A stretch of 19,256 bases of DNA, taken from assembly GCA_902492545.1 (NCBI GenBank), contig CABULX010000033.1, forward strand, positions 1 through 19,256, read 5' to 3'. How positions within the stretch are numbered: the stretch's first letter is position 1; each line of letters starts with the position of its first letter. This document shows positions 12,696 through 19,256 of this stretch, in pieces. The position numbers and the translations under genes are program-made. The notes below the pieces were generated by a model. The model saw nothing but the letters and a program-made list of their open reading frames with translations, made no database searches and had not been told where the DNA came from. This DNA is from an uncultured Collinsella sp. (lineage in GTDB: Bacteria > Actinomycetota > Coriobacteriia > Coriobacteriales > Coriobacteriaceae).

Positions 12696-13890
12696 GGCAG
12701 GCGATAATCTCATCCGAAAGATCGAGGGCGGAATTGGTCACAGCGTCCATATCGTAGTAACGATACTCGGCCAGACGACCCACCGGGTGGAAGTTCGTCA
12801 GGTTCTGGACGCGCTCAAGATAGCGCTCATAGAGCTCACGGTTCTCGGGCTCAAGAATGGCGTAGTACGGCGTCTCGCCCGAGTCGGGCGTATAGGCCTT
12901 GGAGTACTCCTTCATGATGGTGGTCTTGCCGGGCAGGACCTGACCGGTCATGTTCTTGAACTCGGTGATGCGCGTGTAGTCCTCGCTCGTGGTGTAGTTG
13001 ACGGTGCCCACGGGCTGGAACTGGTCCATATCGAGCGTCTCGAACTTCATATCGAGCGTGCGGTACGGCAACGCACCCAAGTCGAGGTTGAACAGCTCGT
13101 CGAGCGGGCCGGTATAGACAATCTCGCCGCCGTAGACCTTGCCGTCGATCTTGACGGTGGTCTCATCGATCTCAAAAAGATCGCGGGCGTCCACGTCGCA
13201 GAACACGTCAATCAGGTCGTGGTCGAGCATGTGCTCAAAGAGCGCCGTGTAGCCCTCCTGCGGCATGCCCTGGAAGGGAGCTTGCGGGAAGTAGCGGTCA
13301 TCATCGCCTACAAAGACGGGAACGCGGCCGGTGATCGAGGGGTCGATCTGGTCGGGCGTCTGGCCCCACTGCTTCATGGTGTAATGCAAAAAGACGTTCT
13401 CATAGACATAATCGGCGACCTCGGCAAGATCCGGGTCGTTCTTCTTGCGCAGCTCCATAATGGGCACCTTGACGTCCTTGCCAAAGGTCTCCACGAGCTT
13501 TTGGTACAGCTCCTCGCCGCGCTCATCGCCAAAGGCAAGCTTGAGACTCGCATGGTTGAAGGGCACGGGCATAAGGGTACCGTTGATGTTGGCGAGCACC
13601 TTGTGCTGGTAGTCCGTCCACTTGGTAAAGCGCGACAGGAAATTGTGGACGCGCTCGTTAAAGGTATGGTAGATGTGCGGACCATACTCGTGGACCAGGA
13701 TTCCCGCCTCGTCAGTGCAGTCGAAGGCATTGCCCGCAATGTGGCTACGGCGCTCCAAAACGGCAACACGATAGCCGATGGTTTCGGCAAGACGGCGGGC
13801 GCAAACGGCACCGGCATAACCGGCGCCGACAACGATCATGTCGTACGCACCGGCATTAAAGCCTTCAGGCAGGCCTGAGGTAATCTGCAT
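12688..13890 (-). CDS. glf: UDP-galactopyranose mutase
   Basis: The 400-aa flavoenzyme interconverts UDP-galactopyranose and UDP-galactofuranose for cell-surface glycan. It shows the FAD dinucleotide fold VVGAGYAGAVCARRL (20-34), VLERR (44-48) binding the adenosine ribose, YGPHIYHT (69-76), GRVPVFVGDDDRYFP in the active-site region and the C-terminal PVGRLAEYRYYDMD typical of Glf. Length is normal. AAGGAG lies five bases before ATG 13890. It is the first gene of a two-gene minus-strand unit with the GT2 gene and is divergent from pta. Confidence 0.96.
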   Translation of the reverse strand: MQITSGLPEGFNAGAYDMIVVGAGYAGAVCARRLAETIGYRVAVLERRSHIAGNAFDCTDEAGILVHEYGPHIYHTFNERVHNFLSRFTKWTDYQHKVLANINGTLMPVPFNHASLKLAFGDERGEELYQKLVETFGKDVKVPIMELRKKNDPDLAEVADYVYENVFLHYTMKQWGQTPDQIDPSITGRVPVFVGDDDRYFPQAPFQGMPQEGYTALFEHMLDHDLIDVFCDVDARDLFEIDETTVKIDGKVYGGEIVYTGPLDELFNLDLGALPYRTLDMKFETLDMDQFQPVGTVNYTTSEDYTRITEFKNMTGQVLPGKTTIMKEYSKAYTPDSGETPYYAILEPENRELYERYLERVQNLTNFHPVGRLAEYRYYDMDAVTNSALDLSDEIIACHA

Positions 13891-13968
13891 CGATACTCCT
13901 TGTCAAAAGCCACGTGCTCGTTAGCTGGGCTTTTCTCGAACATTCTTCGAGACATATTTATCAGAGCG

Positions 13969-13994
13969 ATTATAGCGCTAATGCGTCCTATAAT
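13969..13994. promoter_or_regulatory. Divergent -10 boxes between glf and pta
   Basis: A consensus TATAAT is found on the minus strand at 13969-13974 (towards glf) and on the plus strand at 13989-13994 (towards pta), only 14 bp apart. Neither has a convincing -35, so the two promoters would compete for or share the space between them. Confidence 0.4.
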
Positions 13995-14046
13995 GAGCTT
14001 GCCACACAAGGAAAGCTCAAGCACCGCGGCGTACATTATTGAAAGG

Positions 14047-14073
14047 TAAACCCGCTAGCAGCGGGTTTATTCG
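14047..14073 (+). terminator. Terminator-like hairpin in the pta leader
   Basis: TAAACCCGCT (14047-14056) pairs perfectly with AGCGGGTTTA (14060-14069), with a 3-base loop and a short T-containing tail. It lies between the probable pta promoter and the gene, 52 bp before the start codon, so it may be an attenuator or the end of a short leader RNA. Confidence 0.5.
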
Positions 14074-14121
14074 TGAACAGCCGGGCGCCTGGAGCTTAGT
14101 GAAACGCTTGTAAGGAGTAAC

Positions 14122-15102
14122 ATGAGCGATTTCCTTAACCGTATGAAGTCTGCCGCCAAGGCCGACCTTAAGACGATCGTCCTGCCCGAGGGCGAGGATC
14201 CGCGCACCATCGTCGCAGCCACCAAGATCATCGAGGAGGGCCTGGCAAAGCTCGTCATCCTGGGCAACCCCGACGAGATCGACGTTCCCGGCGCTACCGT
14301 CATCGACCCGCGCAATGCCGAGAAGCACGAGGAGTACGCGCAGAAGTTTGCCGAGCTCCGCGCTAAGAAGGGCGTTACCATCGAGCAGGCTCGCGCCCAG
14401 GTGATGGACGCCACCTACTTTGGCACCATGATGGTCAAGATGGGCGACGCCGACGGCCTGGTCTCCGGTGCCTGCCACTCCACCGCCGACACCCTGCGCC
14501 CCGCGCTGCAGATCCTCAAGACCGCCCCGGGCACCAAGCTGGTCTCGGCCTTCTTCGTAATGTGCACCGACACCCCGCAGTTCGGCACCGACGGCACGCT
14601 GATCTTCGCCGACTGTGGCCTCAACATCAACCCGTCCTCCGATGAGCTCTCCGAGATCGCCATCGCCTCCGCTCACTCTTGGTCCACTTTCATGGGCAAT
14701 GTTGAGCCGCACGTGGCCATGCTTTCCTACTCCACCATGGGCTCCGCCGGTGGCGAGGTCGCCAAGAAGGTCCAGGAGGCTGTGAAGTTCTGCAAGGAGA
14801 AGGCTCCCGAGCTCGCCATCGACGGCGACCTGCAGCTCGATGCCGCTATCGTCCCCACCGTCGCCCAGCTCAAGGCTCCCGGCTCCTCCGTCGCCGGTAA
14901 GGCCAACGTGCTCGTGTTCCCCGACCTCGAGGCCGGCAACATCGGCTACAAGCTGGTCCAGCGCTTCGCCGGCGCTGACGCCTACGGCCCCATCCTGCAG
15001 GGCATCGCCAAGCCGGTCAACGACCTGTCGCGCGGCTGCTCTGCCGACGACATCGTGGGTGTCGTGGCCATCACCGCCGTCCAGGCTCAGATGGCTGAGT
15101 AG
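14122..15102 (+). CDS. pta: Phosphate acetyltransferase
   Basis: The 326-aa short-form Pta converts acetyl-CoA and phosphate to acetyl phosphate, the substrate of the acetate kinases encoded just downstream on the other strand. The conserved MGDADGLVSGACHSTADTLRP-type region (about 111-131), YSTMGSAGGEVAKK (about 203-216) and the C-terminal PVNDLSRG segment are all present. There is no N-terminal regulatory extension like that of the enterobacterial enzyme. TAAGGAG lies six bases before ATG 14122. Codons are strongly C-ending, as expected of a highly expressed catabolic gene. It is followed after 15 bp by a 131-nt nested palindrome. Confidence 0.96.
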   Translation: MSDFLNRMKSAAKADLKTIVLPEGEDPRTIVAATKIIEEGLAKLVILGNPDEIDVPGATVIDPRNAEKHEEYAQKFAELRAKKGVTIEQARAQVMDATYFGTMMVKMGDADGLVSGACHSTADTLRPALQILKTAPGTKLVSAFFVMCTDTPQFGTDGTLIFADCGLNINPSSDELSEIAIASAHSWSTFMGNVEPHVAMLSYSTMGSAGGEVAKKVQEAVKFCKEKAPELAIDGDLQLDAAIVPTVAQLKAPGSSVAGKANVLVFPDLEAGNIGYKLVQRFAGADAYGPILQGIAKPVNDLSRGCSADDIVGVVAITAVQAQMAE

Positions 15103-15117
15103 CGTACGCACTCGCCC

Positions 15118-15248
15118 GAAGGCCGTACGGGCTAACCCCTGAAAACGTCCTCGACCAATGAAGCGCCCCCGTTCTGCTCCTTCGGAGCTACGAACGGGGG
15201 CGCTTCTGGTCTGCGGAGTGTTTTCAGGGGTTAGCCCGTACGGCCTTC
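15118..15248 (+). repeat. Nested palindromic element E3
   Basis: Perfect 29-bp outer arms (15118-15146 with 15220-15248) enclose GACCA/TGGTC (15153-15157 with 15207-15211), a perfect 15-bp stem (15160-15174 with 15192-15206) and a small inner hairpin GCTCC/GGAGC. The internal loop carries GTCCT on the left and GCGGA on the right, as in E1 and E2, but the rest is not alignable. No T-run follows. It lies between convergent pta and ackA. The bases from 15249 to 15396 hold nothing I recognise. Confidence 0.85.
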
Positions 15249-15396
15249 TACTGCCACATAGCATTCAGGGTATCTGGGGTGGGCGGCGGCTTGGCTACGA
15301 GCTGGGGCTGAAGATCTGAATGATTGGATGCCGTTGCCGGGAGCGCAGGCATTGCTGGTGATGACCGCTTTGGGACTGGAATTACTGCCTGCTAGC

Positions 15397-15432
15397 AAAA
15401 AGGCCTCCGGAGCTGTTGCTCTGGAGGCCTTT
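15397..15432 (-). terminator. Terminator of acetate kinase 1
   Basis: AAAGGCCTCCGGAG (15399-15412) pairs with 15419-15432, one G.U pair included, with loop CTGTTG. On the minus strand it ends in a run of T. It lies 23 bp beyond the stop at 15455. Confidence 0.85.
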
Positions 15433-15454
15433 CGTTTACTTGCAAATGCGCGCG

Positions 15455-16633
15455 CTAGTTTTTCTTGGTTAGACGCTCGACGTCGTGGGCGATCATGTAT
15501 TCCTCGTCTGTGGGGATGACCATGACCGTGACGGAAGAGCCGGCGGCGCTGATGACCTGCGGACCGTAGCCCACGGCCTCGCGGTTCTTGTTGTTATCGA
15601 TGCGCACGCCCAGCCACTCAAAGCAGTCGCAGAAGGCCTTGCGGATCGACCAGTCATTCTCGCCGATGCCAGCGGTAAAGGTGATGGTATCCACGCCCGC
15701 CATGGAAGCAATCATGGAACCGGCCTGCTGCATAGCCTTGTAGGCGAACATATCGAAGGCGAGCAGGCAGCGCTCGTCGCCCTCGGAGGCGCGTGTACGG
15801 ATGTCGCGGGCGTCGTTGGAGATGCCCGAGATGGCAAGCAGACCGGACTGCTTGTTCATCATGTCGTCGACTTCCTGGTAGCTGTAGCCGCCCTCGCGCT
15901 GCAGGTAGCACACGGTGGCAGGGTCAATGGAACCACAACGGGTGCCCATCATCAGGCCGTCGAGCGGCGTGAGCCCCATCGTGGTGTCGCGGCAAACGCC
16001 GTCCTCAATGGCGGCGAGCGAAGCGCCGTTGCCCAGATGGCACGAAAGCAGGCGGTGGCAGCGCGAGCCCAGGATCTCCTTTGCCATCATCCACTCGTAG
16101 CGGTGGCTCGTACCGTGGGCACCGTACTTTCGCACGTGGTACTTGTCGCACACGTCCTTGGGCAGCGCGTAGGTGTAGGCGACCTCGGGCATGGTCATGT
16201 GGAACGAGGTATCGAAGACGGCGACGTTGGGCAGCTCCGGATACTTCTCGCGGCAATACTCGATTGCTGCGGCCTCGCCGTAATTGTGCAGCGGGGCGAG
16301 CGGGGCCACCTCAAGGATCTTAGCCATGACCTCGTCGTCGACGACCGCAGAATCATCGAAGTGCCAGCCACCCTGAACGATACGGTGGCCGATGCCATCG
16401 ATTGTAAAGTCGGTCTTCTCAAGCTCCTCGAGCACGCGAGCGATAGCAGAGCGATGATCGGGGAAGGGAGCCTCCTCGGTCTGCTTGGCGCCACCGTTCT
16501 CGGAGTGGCCAAAGATGCCCATCTCCGAGCCGATACGCTCGCAGTTGCCCCTGGCGAAAACCTCGCGGGTATCGGTATCCAAAAGCTGATATTTAAGGCT
16601 CGAGCTGCCGGCGTTGACAACAAGTACGTTCAT
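15455..16633 (-). CDS. ackA: Acetate kinase 1
   Basis: The 392-aa ASKHA-fold enzyme makes ATP from acetyl phosphate. It has the canonical residues of the family: N7 in VNAGSSSLKY, R84 in GHRIVQGG, D141 in FDTSFH, H173 and H177 in GAHGTSHRY, the phosphate loop CHLGNGAS (N202), R232 in GTRCGSID and E377 in TDEEY. GHRIVQGG has Gln where many family members have His. AAGGAG lies just before ATG 16633. Convergent pta supplies its substrate. A second, diverged copy lies directly upstream with its own terminator, so the two are separate transcription units. Confidence 0.95.
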   Translation of the reverse strand: MNVLVVNAGSSSLKYQLLDTDTREVFARGNCERIGSEMGIFGHSENGGAKQTEEAPFPDHRSAIARVLEELEKTDFTIDGIGHRIVQGGWHFDDSAVVDDEVMAKILEVAPLAPLHNYGEAAAIEYCREKYPELPNVAVFDTSFHMTMPEVAYTYALPKDVCDKYHVRKYGAHGTSHRYEWMMAKEILGSRCHRLLSCHLGNGASLAAIEDGVCRDTTMGLTPLDGLMMGTRCGSIDPATVCYLQREGGYSYQEVDDMMNKQSGLLAISGISNDARDIRTRASEGDERCLLAFDMFAYKAMQQAGSMIASMAGVDTITFTAGIGENDWSIRKAFCDCFEWLGVRIDNNKNREAVGYGPQVISAAGSSVTVMVIPTDEEYMIAHDVERLTKKN

Positions 16634-16746
16634 GAGACTCCTTCGTGATTACAGTACGGTCGGCAAACCCATAGGGCGGCCGTACCCTTAATAAGAAGTT
16701 ATCAGAATTCAATAAATATCTATTAAACTCTTCGCCCAAAGAGCAT

Positions 16747-16784
16747 AAAAGGGGGCTGAACGGCACAAGGCCATCCAGTCCCCT
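16747..16784 (-). terminator. Terminator of acetate kinase 2
   Basis: GGGGGCTG (16751-16758) pairs with CAGTCCCC (16776-16783), one G.U pair included, plus a closing A-T. On the minus strand it ends in TTTT. It lies 14 bp beyond the stop at 16798. The remaining 16634-16746 is AT-rich and probably holds the promoter of acetate kinase 1. Confidence 0.8.
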
Positions 16785-16797
16785 CCCCTTGCATCAA

Positions 16798-17976
16798 TTA
16801 CTTGCCGCTGACGATGCGCTCGACGTCGGAAGCGATCATGAACTCCTCGTCCGTGGGGATGACGAAAATCTTGACCTTGGAATCCTTGGCGGACAGGCAC
16901 CAAGCGCCGTCGCCACGCAGGGCGTTGCGGGCATGATCCATCTTGACGCCCATAAAGGCCAGACGGTCGGCCACGCCAGCGCGGACAGCCGGAGCGTGCT
17001 CGCCGATGCCGGCAGTAAAGACCAGGGTGTCCATGCCGCACATAGAAGTGGCCATCTCGGCGGCCTTGGCGGCAATCTTGTAGACGAACATATCGAAGGC
17101 GAGCTGAGCCTCGGGGTCGCCGGCAGCGGCGAGCTCCTCAACGTTGCGGCAGTCGTTGGTCTTGCCGCCGGTCACAGCCAAAAGGCCGGACTTCTTGTTC
17201 ATCATCTCGTCGACCTCGTCGAAGGTGTAGCCGCCTTCGCGCTGCAGGTAGCACACGGTAGCAGGGTCGATGGAACCGCAGCGGGTGCCCATCATGACAC
17301 CGTCGAGCGGGGTGAGGCCCATGGTGGTGTCCATGCACTTGCCGTCCTCGATGGCGCACAGGGAAGCGCCGGAGCCGATATGGCACACGACGACCTTGCG
17401 AGCCTCGCCGTTGGTCATCTCGGCGACCTTCTTGGAGATGTAGCGGTAGCTGGTGCCGTGGGCGCCGTACTTACGGATGTGCAGCTTGTCGCAGACGTCC
17501 TTGGGCAGGGCGTAAGTCTTGGCGACCTCGGGCATGTTGAAGTGGAAAGCGGTGTCGTAGACCGTGACGTTGGGCAGGTCGGGATACTGCTCCAGGCAGT
17601 ACTCGATAACGTTGGCCTCGGGGTTGTTGTGCAGCGGCGCCAGCGGAGCGACCTCGCGGATCTTGGCGAGGACGTCCTCGTCGACGAGGGAGGAATCGCC
17701 GAAGTACCAGCCACCCTGAACGATACGGTGACCAATGCCCTCGATCTTGACGCCGTTGGCCTCGAGGTCCTTCAGAACGACCTCGATGGCGACCTTGTGG
17801 TCGGGGAACTCGATGTTCTCGGTCACCTTCTTGGAACCGTTGGCAGCGTGGGTGAAGGTACCGCCGGTAAAGCAGACGCGCTCGCAGGAGCCCTTTGCGG
17901 ACACCTTGTGGGACTTGGTATCGATGACCTGATACTTAAGGGTCGAAGATCCTGCGTTGACGACCAGAACGTTCAT
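16798..17976 (-). CDS. Acetate kinase 2 (diverged paralogue)
   Basis: The 392-aa paralogue aligns with acetate kinase 1 without gaps at about 58% identity by my hand count. N7, R84, D141, H173, R232 and E377 are retained. It departs from the family at three conserved motif positions: NAGSST instead of NAGSSS, GAHGTSYRY with Tyr177 for His, and CHIGSGAS with Ser202 for Asn in a phosphate-binding loop. The acyl or phosphate-donor preference may therefore differ, for example propionate or a slower acetate enzyme. Codons are strongly biased, so it appears well expressed and is not a decaying copy. AGGGAG precedes ATG 17976. Confidence 0.93.
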   Translation of the reverse strand: MNVLVVNAGSSTLKYQVIDTKSHKVSAKGSCERVCFTGGTFTHAANGSKKVTENIEFPDHKVAIEVVLKDLEANGVKIEGIGHRIVQGGWYFGDSSLVDEDVLAKIREVAPLAPLHNNPEANVIEYCLEQYPDLPNVTVYDTAFHFNMPEVAKTYALPKDVCDKLHIRKYGAHGTSYRYISKKVAEMTNGEARKVVVCHIGSGASLCAIEDGKCMDTTMGLTPLDGVMMGTRCGSIDPATVCYLQREGGYTFDEVDEMMNKKSGLLAVTGGKTNDCRNVEELAAAGDPEAQLAFDMFVYKIAAKAAEMATSMCGMDTLVFTAGIGEHAPAVRAGVADRLAFMGVKMDHARNALRGDGAWCLSAKDSKVKIFVIPTDEEFMIASDVERIVSGK

Positions 17977-18029
17977 GTGTCTCCCTACTAACAGGCGGTG
18001 TGGCGCCGCCAGGTTACATACGCTTCAAT

Positions 18030-18063
18030 AATAAACCCAAACGCCCTCGCGCTCGGGTTTATT
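18030..18063 (-). terminator. Terminator of the MFS gene
   Basis: AATAAACCC (18030-18038) pairs with GGGTTTATT (18055-18063). On the minus strand the stem is followed by ATTGAAG, only weakly T-rich. It lies 33 bp beyond the stop at 18097. Confidence 0.65.
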
Positions 18064-18096
18064 GCGTTGATATATAAGTTATCGGTGCCTAAATAC

Positions 18097-19149
18097 TCAT
18101 GGCCTTTGACTTGTAAGACGAAATAGCGCGGGGATATACACCAGGGAAGAAATCCCGAGCGCAACAAGCAATACGACTCGAATGCCCGCGATGCTGCTCA
18201 ACGCAGCATTGAACAGATAGAAAAGGATGGCACCCACCGCCACCATCTGGCTTTGGACCGAAATCAGTGAACAGCGCATCGAAGAATCGACAGCATTTTG
18301 AAAAATTGAGTATTTAATTGGAGCAAATAACGAGTACGCGACCGTCTGCAGTACATAGAACACGGGCAGCAAATAGACCGGAGTAAAGGGAATCAAAAAC
18401 AGAGCAGCCAGGGAAAGGCGCACGATGCCGCAAATACGCGCAAAACGGCCCTTGTCGACATGAGCAATCACACTGGGCACAATAAGCCCCATGGAGGCCG
18501 AGGCAAGGAGCTGGACCGCAATGATCACACCCGAAGCGACGGCATTCATTCCGCGGCCCGCAAGCAGCAGTGAGAAAAAGTCTTCTAGGGCGACAAAAGC
18601 AAATGCCTGAGAACAGTCCATGATGAACGCTGAACGAAGAATGCCATTACACGCAATAGCGGCACCGATCATCTTCGGGCTAATTCCACGCTCAGGTACC
18701 CCCGCAGTGCTCCCTCTTCGCATCTCAGGAATGCAGACAACGACAACCAACGTCAACACCATTGCGATGATATCTGCCGAAAGACCAATGAGATATGCAC
18801 CGACAGACGAAATGAAACCGCCCACGCAAGCGGAGATGGCATAAGAGGCATAGAAAACAAATCGCTCAACGACATTAAGTCTTACGAGCTGGTCCTGAGA
18901 GACGCCGTCAATGTAAATCGCTTCTATGGATCCGCTCAGACATGCAACGGCAAAACCTTTGAGAGCGAACGCACCGATTAAAAGCAGAGGGGAACGGACG
19001 AGCAGCAGGGCGGCGTAGTATCCAAGCATCCCCACGACGCCAACGAGACCGCTTGCCTTTCGTCCAAACCTATCAGCAATATAGCCAGTGGGAACTTCGA
19101 GGATGAACTTGCTCACTTGATATGCAATCATCATGCTAGAAATCGCCAC
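18097..19149 (-). CDS. Major facilitator superfamily transporter, N-terminally truncated
   Basis: The 350-aa polytopic membrane protein starts in what is normally helix 2: FILEVPTGYIADRFGRK is the MFS motif A region at the helix 2-3 loop. I count eleven membrane segments instead of twelve, with the hydrophilic central loop (EMRRGSTAGVPERG) after the sixth canonical helix. The only start is a GTG at 19149 without a ribosome binding site. Upstream in frame the sequence still looks MFS-like for about ten residues (TPHLCALP), then runs into a 30-nt palindrome and a stop. So the 5' end, including helix 1, seems to have been lost and this is probably a pseudogene. Base composition is more AT-rich than the neighbours, hinting at transfer. 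Substrate unknown. Confidence 0.7.
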   Translation of the reverse strand: MAISSMMIAYQVSKFILEVPTGYIADRFGRKASGLVGVVGMLGYYAALLLVRSPLLLIGAFALKGFAVACLSGSIEAIYIDGVSQDQLVRLNVVERFVFYASYAISACVGGFISSVGAYLIGLSADIIAMVLTLVVVVCIPEMRRGSTAGVPERGISPKMIGAAIACNGILRSAFIMDCSQAFAFVALEDFFSLLLAGRGMNAVASGVIIAVQLLASASMGLIVPSVIAHVDKGRFARICGIVRLSLAALFLIPFTPVYLLPVFYVLQTVAYSLFAPIKYSIFQNAVDSSMRCSLISVQSQMVAVGAILFYLFNAALSSIAGIRVVLLVALGISSLVYIPALFRLTSQRP

Positions 19150-19171
19150 TGGTAGCGCGCAGAGATGTGGT

Positions 19172-19201
19172 GTAAGAGGCGGGGCATGCCCCGCCTCTTA
19201 C
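19172..19201. repeat. 30-nt perfect palindrome
   Basis: GTAAGAGGCGGGG, a CATG centre and the mirror arm make a fully self-complementary 30-mer. A second palindrome CCTTTCTTGAAAGG (19201-19214) abuts it. It lies 26 bp beyond the stop of the gene at the right edge, so it may end that gene's transcript, but no T-run follows on the minus strand. It also marks the point where the MFS gene loses its 5' end. Confidence 0.85.
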
Positions 19202-19227
19202 CTTTCTTGAAAGGGAGGGGACACCGC

Positions 19228-19256
19228 CTAGAATTCGTCGTTGGAGTAATGAAGGT
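19228..19256 (-). CDS. C-terminal end of an unidentified gene (partial)
   Basis: One minus-strand frame entering from the right edge reads LHYSNDEF and then TAG at 19228-19230, followed by palindromes suited to a transcript end. Eight residues are too few to name a family, and the frame choice rests only on the plausible tail and the position of the palindrome. Confidence 0.3.

Noticed and set aside
19172..19214. End of an insertion sequence
   Set aside because: The palindromes are suggestive, but there is no transposase, target duplication or second end in the window.

Overview
The window looks like a chromosomal segment of a Collinsella-type gut actinomycete (Coriobacteriia). I infer this from the high-GC, C/G-ending codon use, the AAGGAG-type ribosome binding sites, the fermentative gene content (arginine deiminase, Pta, two acetate kinases) and protein-level resemblance to that group. 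No species call is possible without a database search. There are no rRNA, tRNA or CRISPR features and no recognisable transposase.

Layout. (a) 1-4.4 kb: two arginine deiminase genes (arcA), both on the minus strand and identical in sequence, flank a fold-type I PLP aminotransferase. The identical block stops 24 bp upstream of each start codon. Beyond it the promoters and leaders have diverged but keep the same ordered elements. (b) 4.8-11.3 kb: plus-strand genes for polyphosphate kinase (with an unusual Ala/Pro/Glu-rich C-terminal extension), an RlmD/RumA-type rRNA m5U methyltransferase, a DJ-1/PfpI protein overlapping a Maf nucleotide pyrophosphatase, and a P1-family (S58) self-processing peptidase. 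(c) 11.3-13.9 kb: a minus-strand pair, UDP-galactopyranose mutase (glf) and a GT2 glycosyltransferase, suggesting galactofuranose-containing surface glycan. (d) 14.1-18.0 kb: the acetate branch, with pta on the plus strand facing two tandem, diverged acetate kinase genes on the minus strand. (e) 18.1-19.26 kb: an MFS transporter lacking its first membrane helix, then a 30-nt perfect palindrome and the last codons of a gene that continues outside the window.

How the genes fit together. ArcA opens the ATP-yielding arginine deiminase route. Pta and AckA convert acetyl-CoA to acetate plus ATP. Ppk stores phosphoryl groups. Together these are the energy genes of a fermenter. RlmD, Maf and DJ-1 are housekeeping or repair functions, and glf plus GT2 act on the cell surface.

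The strongest unexplained signal is at the 3' ends of transcription units. Two nested palindromes at 11304-11428 and 11522-11631 share a core of about 55 nt with three compensatory base-pair changes. They are wrapped in unrelated but almost perfectly paired outer arms, and each is oriented like the gene it follows. A third nested palindrome of similar architecture follows pta, and a simpler one follows the gene at the right edge. None has a clear U-tract. The second candidate system is the duplicated arcA promoter/leader, with paired CCGTTCR sites 21 bp apart and two leader hairpins that vary in sequence but keep their pairing.
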